Source of the DNA: Janthinobacterium sp. SUN073
GTDB taxonomy: Bacteria; Pseudomonadota; Gammaproteobacteria; Burkholderiales; Burkholderiaceae_D
NCBI RefSeq assembly: GCF_030397665.1
Contig: NZ_JAPUBT010000009.1
Location: 180,936-244,935, forward strand
Length of the DNA stretch: 64,000 bases
Direction of reading: 5' to 3'
The notes beneath the pieces are model-generated. The model was not told the DNA's origin and made no database searches. It saw nothing but the letters and a program-made list of their open reading frames with translations. Each line of letters begins with the position of its first letter. Position 1 is the first letter of the stretch. This document shows, in pieces, positions 39,448 to 46,580 of the stretch. The translations under genes and the position numbers were made by a program.

Positions 39448-39858
39448 TCAACGTTCAGTCTTGTCGACGGATGCATTGATCCATTCGTAGGGCATGATCA
39501 CTTTGCTGGCGACGGGCTTGCCGTCCAGCGTTTCCGGCTGGAAGACGCACTTGGCCAGCGCATCGCGGGCCGCCTGGTCGAGGGCGGGATAGCCGCTGGA
39601 GCGGATGACAGCCGCTGCGCTGACCTTGCCGTCCGCCTCCACCGTGAAGTGCAAGGTCACTCTGCCTTGGGCGCCGCGCCGTTTCTCGCCCGGGGGCCAG
39701 GCTGGCTGGGTGCAAGCAGCCGGCATGCTGGCCGGCACGCGCACGGCAGGTGCCGCGACCGGCGTCGGCGTGGCCGTGTGACAGCCGCTCAGGACGATGG
39801 CGAGGCAGGCGGTGGCCAGCAGGCTGCTGGCAGAGGAAGGGGGCAGGCGATAGGGCAA
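39448..39858 (-). CDS. Lipoprotein with TonB-like C-terminal domain (TTG start)
   Basis: The 136-residue product has a lipoprotein signal ending SLLATACLAIVLSGC and a TonB C-terminal-like domain (RGAQGRVTLHFTVEADGKVS, SGYPALDQAARDALAKCVFQ, PYEWI). I chose a TTG at 39858 because GGAG lies seven bases upstream and because longer forms, starting at an ATG at 39927, would run through the psiF terminator. Being a lipoprotein without a membrane anchor, it is unlikely to energise receptors. Its role is unknown. Confidence 0.7.
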   Translation of the reverse strand: MPYRLPPSSASSLLATACLAIVLSGCHTATPTPVAAPAVRVPASMPAACTQPAWPPGEKRRGAQGRVTLHFTVEADGKVSAAAVIRSSGYPALDQAARDALAKCVFQPETLDGKPVASKVIMPYEWINASVDKTER

Positions 39859-39880
39859 AAGGGAACTCCATATTCGGAAC

Positions 39881-39906
39881 AAAAAAAAGCCAGCCTTTCG
39901 GCTGGC
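39881..39906 (-). terminator. Rho-independent terminator after psiF
   Basis: On the minus strand GCCAGCC and GGCTGGC pair across a four-base loop and are followed by eight T, ending 40 bp after the psiF stop. Confidence 0.93.
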
Positions 39907-39946
39907 GCTGTGGGGTGAAGCGCACACTGGCGCTTCGAACCGGCGC

Positions 39947-40252
39947 TTACTTCTTGGGTGCGCTCAGGCATTCTTTCATGAATGCCTTGCGCGCGTCGCC
40001 CTTCATGTCCTTGGCGTCGGCATTGCACGCTTTCATCTTGTTTTGCTGCGTCATGGCAGGTGCTGGCTTGGCGCTCAGACATTCCTTCATGAAGGTTTTG
40101 CGCTCATCGCCTTTCTTGCCGGCGGCATCGGCATTGCAGGTGGTCATTTTCGACTGTTGCGCCGTCTTGGCGACTGGGGCCGCTTCCGGTGCGGCGGCAA
40201 AGGCGGTGCTGGCAAACGCGGCAGCGATGCAGAGGGCGATTAATTGTTTCAT
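39947..40252 (-). CDS. psiF: PsiF repeat protein (phosphate-starvation-inducible type)
   Basis: This 101-residue secreted protein has a signal peptide (1-21) and two PsiF repeats, each with the KMTTCNADAAGKKGDERKTF and FMKECLSA pattern, the second matching KMKACNADAKDMKGDARKAF. Each repeat has two cysteines that probably form a disulfide. PsiF is phosphate- or stress-regulated in E. coli, and its role is unknown. AAGGA lies seven bases before the ATG. No Pho box was found. Confidence 0.9.
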   Translation of the reverse strand: MKQLIALCIAAAFASTAFAAAPEAAPVAKTAQQSKMTTCNADAAGKKGDERKTFMKECLSAKPAPAMTQQNKMKACNADAKDMKGDARKAFMKECLSAPKK

Positions 40253-40518
40253 GGCAAATCCTTGTAGACGCAGGCGATGGAAGGGAACGTGCAATCGGCA
40301 GCTCACTGCCGATATGCAGAACGTAACTAACTATATGACATTTATCAACAAAATTTCCACTCGTGTGTGTCTTTTTGTTACCGCCAGGCGCCAGACGTCC
40401 ACCGGCGGCTCCGGGCAGTCATGTTGCGGCGGCAGCGGCCCTGTTTTTTGCTATGCTAGCGTCTTTCCACCGGCCGATGCCGCTGCCTTGGCCGGCGCAC
40501 CCTCAATACGGAGTAGTT

Positions 40519-41058
40519 ATGGTCTCGTTGCAAGAGCAGTTTTTAAAGGCCGGCCTGGTCGACAAGAAGAAGGTCAAGCTGGCCAACCAGGACAAGAGCA
40601 AGCAAAAAAAGGACGAGCGCAAGAGCGGCACGCAAAGCGTCGACGAGGTGCGCCTGGCCGCGCTCGAGACGCAGCGCAAGAACGCGGAACGCGCGCGCGA
40701 GCTGAACGCCCAGCGCGACGCGGCCGCCAACCAGAAAGCCATCGTGGCGCAGATTGCGCAAATGGTGCAAAAAAACCGCCAGAGCAAGGGCAACCACGGC
40801 GAGCTGCCGTACAACTTCACTTTTAATAACAAGATCGAGCGCATCTACGTGACGGCCGCCGTGCAAGCTCACCTGGTGGCGGGCCGTCTGGTGATCGTCT
40901 GCCTGGGCGGCGCCGTGGAACTGGTGCCGCGCATCATCGCCGACAAGATCGCCGAACGCGATCCGGCCATCGTCGTGCGCGTGAAACAGGCCAGCACGCA
41001 AGTGGACGAGGACGATCCGTATGCGGCGTTCCAGATTCCGGATGATTTGATGTGGTAA
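40519..41058 (+). CDS. DUF2058 family protein (YaiL-like)
   Basis: This 179-residue protein matches DUF2058: an N-terminal SLQEQFLKAGLVDKKKVKLA, then a long basic coiled-coil helix (residues 20-100), then a globular end with YNFTFNNKIERIYVTAAVQ and VELVPRIIADKIAERDP. E. coli YaiL is a nucleoprotein of unknown function. The ATG at 40519 has GGAG five bases upstream. It is transcribed alone. Confidence 0.88.
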   Translation: MVSLQEQFLKAGLVDKKKVKLANQDKSKQKKDERKSGTQSVDEVRLAALETQRKNAERARELNAQRDAAANQKAIVAQIAQMVQKNRQSKGNHGELPYNFTFNNKIERIYVTAAVQAHLVAGRLVIVCLGGAVELVPRIIADKIAERDPAIVVRVKQASTQVDEDDPYAAFQIPDDLMW

Positions 41059-41147
41059 GAGGGTGATTGCCCGGTGCCGCTGAGAGTGAGTGCGGGCCGG
41101 GATGGTATCGGCGGCAGGTAAAGTTATCTACTGATAAAAAGTTACTG

Positions 41148-42161
41148 TCATTCCGGCTGTGCAGCCTGTGTTTGAGCATTTACTTCTTGTTTTACCTCAG
41201 GTCGGCCAAAGGATTCTGGTACCCGTCCAAAAACTTCACCAGTGATTCCGGAATAGAAAACAATTCCTAAAATATTTCCAGTCAGGTACTTGCTTTGCAT
41301 GGACATTTCTTTTGGGTCATCTCTTGTCGGTTTTGCGTAGAAGTAATCATAGATGAGATAAGGAGAGGCAATCTTCATCACGATCAACGCTTTTAATGCT
41401 GGAAGCTCCTTGGCTGCGTTAGCGTTTTCCAGGGTGAATTGCGCGACAGGGGAAGGATTTGTGTAAGCTTTCTCCCGTCTGGCACTTAAAAATGGAATCT
41501 TGTTTACTGCGACACCAAGTCTTACCGACATTGTTTTTTCAACGACGACGGTTGCGCCATAAGCATTGCTGGCCTCATAAGTGTCTTTTGCGATTACTTT
41601 AAAGTCTAAGTCGAACTGATCCAGGTCCGTATATTGGCGCTTGTTTGTATCGTAGTCAGGGGCGCCAATGCCGTTCATGGATAGCTTATTTGGCAGCGCA
41701 AACAAGCGTACTCCCCCCGTGTCCGCATTGAAGTCATATGCCAGCCCCTCCTTATACTTCCCGCCTTTTTTAACCGGTAGAGCAAGCGCAAAGTAATCAT
41801 TCAGGGTTGACTCGCCAATTACTTTTTCGTTCAGGCTGGCTATCTTTCTTGCATTGAAATCGGCTGTTGACTCAAACTCCCCCTTGCTGGCCCCTGTGAT
41901 TTTTTGCACGGCTGCCACGATTTCACTGACAGGAAAACCCTCGTATGCGGGATCGATGCGACCGTTTTCGATCATGCTCATTGAAAAGCTGACCGGTTTT
42001 TTTTGTTCTTGTTTGATTGGCGGCAATGACGCAACAGGAGTCTTTCTTACTTGTTTTGCCGTGCTAGCGACTGTTTGTATTTTATTGACAGCTGGCTTGG
42101 TTTGGGCTGCGCAGATACTGGCAAGTGAGGCTGTGAAGGCCAGTACGAACCATTTTTTCAT
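41148..42161 (-). CDS. Secreted protein of unknown function, low GC
   Basis: This 337-residue protein has a signal peptide (cleavage near CAAQ) and no lipobox; the rest is soluble, with beta-strand-rich segments and no motif I recognise. Its codon use is much more AT-rich than the neighbours. It lies next to the second tRNA-Phe gene (with only 296 bp between them), which fits horizontal gain. AAAGGA lies about eight bases before the ATG. It may have an accessory, strain-specific role. Confidence 0.7.
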   Translation of the reverse strand: MKKWFVLAFTASLASICAAQTKPAVNKIQTVASTAKQVRKTPVASLPPIKQEQKKPVSFSMSMIENGRIDPAYEGFPVSEIVAAVQKITGASKGEFESTADFNARKIASLNEKVIGESTLNDYFALALPVKKGGKYKEGLAYDFNADTGGVRLFALPNKLSMNGIGAPDYDTNKRQYTDLDQFDLDFKVIAKDTYEASNAYGATVVVEKTMSVRLGVAVNKIPFLSARREKAYTNPSPVAQFTLENANAAKELPALKALIVMKIASPYLIYDYFYAKPTRDDPKEMSMQSKYLTGNILGIVFYSGITGEVFGRVPESFGRPEVKQEVNAQTQAAQPE

Positions 42162-42411
42162 TCTCGTTATCCTTTGATCGTATAAATAAGAGTTCTCCGC
42201 ACGAGGCGGCTCGCCGTTGATTTTTATGTAATTTTAACATGTTTCACATGGGAAAACTTTCCTGTGGTCTGGCTGCCTCCGACCTGCGTGATGCGACTGG
42301 ACGGGTAAGTTGGAGCGATGTGCTGCACCGGATGCAAGAGCGTTTGGGGATTGCGGAGGGGGGGCGACGACGTGCGGGAAATGAGGAGTATGACTATACG
42401 GCCCACAAACA

Positions 42412-42439
42412 AAAAACGCCACCCGAAGGTGGCGTTTTT
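42412..42439 (-). terminator. Rho-independent terminator of tRNA-Phe (copy 2)
   Basis: On the minus strand a 12-base stem with a TTCG loop is followed by six T. It lies 18 bp past the tRNA 3' end and matches the layout of copy 1. Confidence 0.92.
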
Positions 42440-42457
42440 GAAAGTATTACGAATTCT

Positions 42458-42533
42458 TGGTGGCCCGGGGCGGAATCGAACCACCGACACAAGGATTTTC
42501 AATCCTCTGCTCTACCGACTGAGCTACCAGGCC
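42458..42533 (-). tRNA. tRNA-Phe (GAA), copy 2
   Basis: Same 76-base sequence as 31908-31983, with anticodon GAA and encoded CCA. The -10 TATAAT is at 42544-42549. The two copies share 10 bases at the 3' flank and about 15 bases at the 5' flank, then diverge. Confidence 0.98.
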
Positions 42534-42719
42534 AAGGTGGCGAATTATAGCAGACCAAAACGGGAATGCAAGAGCCGGCTGCGACTTTTCCCCGATTTCC
42601 TGCATGGTCATCACATTACTTGCCTGCGGGTCAAATATGATTTGATATAAACGGCATTTTTCTCAACAAAGGATGGGCGCATAGTGTGGTCATCGACATT
42701 TGTTTGAGAGGACTGCCGC

Positions 42720-43544
42720 ATGAACACGACTACCCGACACACCGCCATCCCTGAAATCGGCCTGGGCACCTACCGCCTGCAAGGCCAGGTCGTCATCGAT
42801 TCCATCGCCACGGGGCTGGACGTCGGCTACCGGCATATCGACACGGCACAAATCTACGGCAATGAAGCCGAAGTGGGCCAGGCGATCGCCGCCAGCGCCG
42901 TCCCGCGCGACGCGCTGTTCGTCACCACCAAGATCTGGATCGAGAACCTGCAGCGCGACAAGCTGATACCCAGCCTGAAGGAAAGCCTGCGCAAGCTGCA
43001 GCTGGAGCAGCTGGATTTAACGCTGATCCATTGGCCGTCGCCGCAGGACGCCATTCCCGTGGCCGAGTACATGGCGGCGCTGCTGGAAGCCAAGGCGCAG
43101 GGGCTGACCAGGGCCATCGGCGTGTCGAATTTCACGAACGCGCAGCTGCGGCAAGCCATCGATACGGTGGGTGCGGCAGAAATCGCCACCCAACAGATCG
43201 AGATCCACCCCTTCCTGCAAAACCGCACCGTCGTCGAGTTCGCGCGCAGCCAGGGCATCCACATCACGGCCTACATGCCGCTCGCGTACGGCAAGGTGGT
43301 CGCCGATCCGGTCATCATGTCGATTGCGGCCAGACACGGCGTGACGCCGGCGCAAGTGGCCCTGAGCTGGTCGCTGCAGCAGGGCTTTGCCGTGATCCCG
43401 TCGTCGACCAAACGCGCCAACCTGGAAGCGAACCTGCATTTCCAGCGCATCACCCTGTCGCCGGACGAGATGGCACAGATGGCGACGCTGGAGCGTGGCG
43501 AGCGCCTGGCCAACCCGCACGGCCTGGCGCCGCAGTGGGATTGA
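42720..43544 (+). CDS. dkgB: Aldo-keto reductase (2,5-didehydrogluconate reductase type)
   Basis: This 274-residue AKR5-like enzyme reduces carbonyls such as 2,5-diketo-gluconate or methylglyoxal with NADPH. The catalytic set is visible as Asp and Tyr in [13 protein letters not shown], Lys in FVTTKIW and His in LTLIHWPSP. The NADPH-binding loop is [15 protein letters not shown]. It is close to the size of E. coli DkgB (267 residues). The gene is alone, and a leaky 43616 orphan frame follows. Confidence 0.92.
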   Translation: MNTTTRHTAIPEIGLGTYRLQGQVVIDSIATGLDVGYRHIDTAQIYGNEAEVGQAIAASAVPRDALFVTTKIWIENLQRDKLIPSLKESLRKLQLEQLDLTLIHWPSPQDAIPVAEYMAALLEAKAQGLTRAIGVSNFTNAQLRQAIDTVGAAEIATQQIEIHPFLQNRTVVEFARSQGIHITAYMPLAYGKVVADPVIMSIAARHGVTPAQVALSWSLQQGFAVIPSSTKRANLEANLHFQRITLSPDEMAQMATLERGERLANPHGLAPQWD

Positions 43545-43615
43545 GGAGAAGACGATGATTGCGATGAACAAGCTGGGAAAGCAGGTTTTGAGCATCGGCC
43601 TGGATCGGCGCGCAG

Positions 43616-43780
43616 ATGGATGGCTGGCTCGCTTATCCGGGCACGCCGGAAGACCATGCGCGGCGTGCGGCCGGCGTGCAGCATATCGGCTTGCAGCTGC
43701 GGCAGAACCGCCGCCCGCTGGCCGAGACCTTGCAGGAGATCGCGCACTACGTGCTGCCCGTGTTTCATGGCGCCGCTTGA
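43616..43780 (+). CDS. Short orphan frame, possibly a gene fragment
   Basis: The 302 bp between dkgB and the next gene hold a 54-residue frame starting MDGWLAYPGTPEDHARRAAG and ending LPVFHGAA, with codon usage like a real gene and a long helix in the middle. It lacks a good ribosome site. A second frame upstream (from 43555) reads IAMNKLGKQVLSIGLDRRAD and runs into it out of frame, so this may be a frameshifted remnant. I recognise no family. Confidence 0.35.
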   Translation: MDGWLAYPGTPEDHARRAAGVQHIGLQLRQNRRPLAETLQEIAHYVLPVFHGAA

Positions 43781-43846
43781 TCTGGGGCACGCGTCCTGTA
43801 CTTCCGGACTATCTGAAAAGGGTGGGGCAAACGCTATAATGGCCGC

Positions 43847-45091
43847 ATGAACAGTCCCAATCCCCCTACCATGCGGCGCTTCATGCACAGCCACAGCGAC
43901 GTTTGCATCGTCGGCAACGGCGCCATCGCGAAAACCACGGCGCTGGCGTTTGCCCAGGCCGGACAAAGCGTCACCCTGTTATCCCCGGTGAGCCCGCCCG
44001 CCTCCACATCCACTTCGGCCGCCAAGCCGGTCGAAGCCAGCTGGGATGTGCGTGTGTATGCGCTCAATCACACGGCGCACCAGTTGCTGTCGTCGCTGAA
44101 GGTGTGGGGCGCTTTGGCGGCCGACAGGGTGGCGCCCGTCGACGCCATGCTGGTCAACGGCGACGGCGCGCAGGCGGGCGGACTCGGTTTCGACGCCTAC
44201 GGCGCCCATGTGGCTACCCTGGCGTGGATCATCGAAGACCGCAACCTGGGCCAGGCGCTGGACGCCGCCCTGAAATTCGCGCCGAACGTCAGCGTGCTGC
44301 AGGGCCGCGCCAGTCGCCTGGAATGGACGAATGACTCGGCCATCGTGCACCTCGACGGCGGCGATACCATCACCTGCGCGCTGGTGGTGGGCGCGGACGG
44401 TGCCCAATCGTGGGTGCGCGGTCAGTGCGACATCGGCCTCGATTACCGCTCCTACGGCCAGCGCGGCGTGGTCAGCAACTTCGCCTGCGAAAAGCCGCAC
44501 CATGGCGCGGCCCACCAGTGGTTTACGGGCAGCGAAGGCATCGTCGCGCTGCTGCCGCTGCCGGGCGAGCGCGTTTCGCTGGTCTGGTCGGCGCCCGATG
44601 CGCTGGCCGATACCTTGATGTCCGAATCGGCCGACGCCCTGGCCGCGCGCCTGGCCGCGTATTGCCATGACAAACTGGGTAAGCTCACGCCGCTGCAGCC
44701 GGAACTGGTGCGCGCGTTTCCGCTGACCCTGATGCGTCCGCACGCCATGGTGGCGCCGCGCGTGGCCCTGGTGGGCGACGCCGCCCACGTGGTACATCCG
44801 ATGGCCGGCCACGGCATGAACCTGGGTTTTGCGGACGTGGCGCAGCTGGTCAAGACGATCAGCGAACGCGAAGCGCACCGCGGCATCGGCGACGAACGCG
44901 TGCTGGCCCGCTATGCGCGCGCGCGCAAGGAAGACGTGCTGCTGATGCAGCTGGCCACCGATGGCCTGGCGCGATTATTCGGCGCCGATCTGGAACCGCT
45001 GCGCGTGGTTCGCAATTTGGGATTAAACTTGCTGGATAAATTACCGGCCCTGAAGCGGAAAATGATTGCGCACGCATTGGGGCATCAGTGA
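43847..45091 (+). CDS. FAD-dependent monooxygenase, UbiH/UbiF/VisC family
   Basis: This 414-residue flavoprotein has the Rossmann FAD motif CIVGNGAIAKTTALAFAQAG at residues 20-40 (GxGxxA variant), DG motif VVGADGAQSWVR, and the FAD-ribityl motif VALVGDAAHVVHPMAGHGMN. Family members hydroxylate the ubiquinone ring. No other ubi gene is adjacent, so it could be a UbiH paralogue. A TATAAT box is at 43835-43840 just before the start. Confidence 0.88.
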   Translation: MNSPNPPTMRRFMHSHSDVCIVGNGAIAKTTALAFAQAGQSVTLLSPVSPPASTSTSAAKPVEASWDVRVYALNHTAHQLLSSLKVWGALAADRVAPVDAMLVNGDGAQAGGLGFDAYGAHVATLAWIIEDRNLGQALDAALKFAPNVSVLQGRASRLEWTNDSAIVHLDGGDTITCALVVGADGAQSWVRGQCDIGLDYRSYGQRGVVSNFACEKPHHGAAHQWFTGSEGIVALLPLPGERVSLVWSAPDALADTLMSESADALAARLAAYCHDKLGKLTPLQPELVRAFPLTLMRPHAMVAPRVALVGDAAHVVHPMAGHGMNLGFADVAQLVKTISEREAHRGIGDERVLARYARARKEDVLLMQLATDGLARLFGADLEPLRVVRNLGLNLLDKLPALKRKMIAHALGHQ

Positions 45092-45146
45092 AAATCAGTA
45101 AGTCTTAAGATATCGCTGGATAATGGTAGCAGTGAAAATTCAAGGT

Positions 45147-45179
45147 CGCCGCAGCTGGTCTGCGGCGCTCGTTTTGTTT
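45147..45179 (+). terminator. Terminator after the UbiH-like gene
   Basis: CGCCGCAG and CTGCGGCG pair across a five-base loop, and a run rich in T (GTTTTGTTT) follows. Confidence 0.8.
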
Positions 45180-45241
45180 AAAAGATAATTTCGCCGGGCC
45201 AGAGGCCAGTTCCGTCAGGCGTTTCAAGTGGAGAAGTGATA

Positions 45242-45979
45242 GTGATAACAATGAACAGAAGCATGAGCAAAATCGCCTTGCTGATGGCCTCGGGCCTGAT
45301 GATGTCGTGCGCCGGCGCGGAAACGCCAACGGAAGCGAGCATCAAAAAGCTGATCGAGCCGCGTCTGGGCGAAGGCGCCAAGGTCGATTCAGTCAAGGAA
45401 ACGCCGTACGGCGGCCTGTACGAAGTGCGCACGGGTGGCGATATCCTGTACACGGACAAGGCCGCGCAATACCTGTTCGTGGGCCACGTCTTCGATGCCA
45501 AGACCTCGCAAGACCTGACCAAGGTGCGCCTGGACGAAGTTAACCGCATCAAGTTCTCCGACCTGCCGCTCGACTCGGCCATGAAATCCGTCAAGGGCAA
45601 CGGCAAGCGCGTGATCGCCGTGTTCGAAGATCCGAACTGCGGCTATTGCAAGCGCTTCCGCCAGAACGCGCTGAAGGAAATCGACAACGTCACCGTCTAC
45701 ACCTTCATGTACAACATCCTGTCGCCGGACTCCATCGTCAAGTCGCGCAATGTCTGGTGCGCACCGGACCGCAACAAGGCCTGGGATGACTGGATGTTGA
45801 ACGGCAAGGCGCCAGCCACGGTCGCCGCCACTTGCGCCAACCCGCATGAAAAAATCCTGGCCCTGGGCCAGCAGTTGCGCGTCTCGGGCACGCCGGCCAT
45901 CTTCTTTGCCGACGGCAGCCGCATTCCGGGCGCGGTCGATGCGAAGACCCTGGAACAGAAATTCTCGACCATTAAGTAA
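45242..45979 (+). CDS. dsbC: Thiol:disulfide interchange protein DsbC
   Basis: This 245-residue periplasmic protein has a signal peptide (cleavage near AGA), an N-terminal dimerisation domain (about 30-90) and a thioredoxin domain with active site CGYC (in FEDPNCGYCKRFRQN) and cis-Pro in SGTPAIFFADG. DsbC shuffles wrong disulfide bonds and is kept reduced by DsbD. GTG at 45242 has GGAGA seven bases upstream; ATG at 45251 is a second choice. It ends at a strong terminator. Confidence 0.93.
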   Translation: MITMNRSMSKIALLMASGLMMSCAGAETPTEASIKKLIEPRLGEGAKVDSVKETPYGGLYEVRTGGDILYTDKAAQYLFVGHVFDAKTSQDLTKVRLDEVNRIKFSDLPLDSAMKSVKGNGKRVIAVFEDPNCGYCKRFRQNALKEIDNVTVYTFMYNILSPDSIVKSRNVWCAPDRNKAWDDWMLNGKAPATVAATCANPHEKILALGQQLRVSGTPAIFFADGSRIPGAVDAKTLEQKFSTIK

Positions 45980-46007
45980 TCCGGGCTGTCGCCAGGAAGG
46001 CTGGACG

Positions 46008-46036
46008 GCGCGCCCTCGCAAGGCGCGCTTTTTTTT
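46008..46036 (+). terminator. Rho-independent terminator after dsbC
   Basis: GCGCGCC and GGCGCGC pair across a seven-base loop and eight T follow. Confidence 0.92.
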
Positions 46037-46111
46037 GTACTTTTTTCCGCTGTCGTATCATCAAGTGTTGTTTGTAGACGCCATAACAATCCAAAAAAGG
46101 GGAAGCAGCAG

Positions 46112-46570
46112 ATGATTACCTTGAATATCAACGGACGCGACACGCAGGTCGACGCCGATCCTTCCACGCCCATCTTGTGGGCGCTGCGCGATAACCTGAA
46201 CATGACGGGCACCAAATTCGGTTGCGGCGCGGCCCTGTGCGGCGCCTGCACGGTGCATCTCGACGGCCAGCCCATCCGCTCCTGCATCACGCCGATTTCC
46301 TCGGTCGGCGCACAGAAAATCACCACCATCGAAGCGATGGAAAACGACCAGGTGGGCAAGGCCGTGCAGGCGGCATGGGTGCGCCACGACGTGCCGCAAT
46401 GCGGCTACTGTCAAAGCGGCCAGGTGATGAGCGCCACGGCGCTGCTGCGCAGCAACAAGGCGCCCAGCGATGCCGACATCGACGGCGCCATGAGCGGCAA
46501 TATCTGCCGCTGCGGCACTTATCAACGGATCCGCGCGGCCATCAAGGACGCGGCCAAGACCCTGGCCTGA
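46112..46570 (+). CDS. iorA: Isoquinoline 1-oxidoreductase-type small [2Fe-2S] subunit
   Basis: This 152-residue subunit carries two [2Fe-2S] clusters that pass electrons from the molybdenum site: the plant-ferredoxin type CGAALCGACTVHLDGQ (with a further Cys in RSC) and the second in CGYCQSGQ and ICRCGTYQRIR. It pairs with the next gene, ten bp downstream. Enzymes of this xanthine-dehydrogenase-like family oxidise N-heterocycles or aldehydes at carbon. Confidence 0.93.
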   Translation: MITLNINGRDTQVDADPSTPILWALRDNLNMTGTKFGCGAALCGACTVHLDGQPIRSCITPISSVGAQKITTIEAMENDQVGKAVQAAWVRHDVPQCGYCQSGQVMSATALLRSNKAPSDADIDGAMSGNICRCGTYQRIRAAIKDAAKTLA

Positions 46571-46580
46571 GGAGAGCGAC

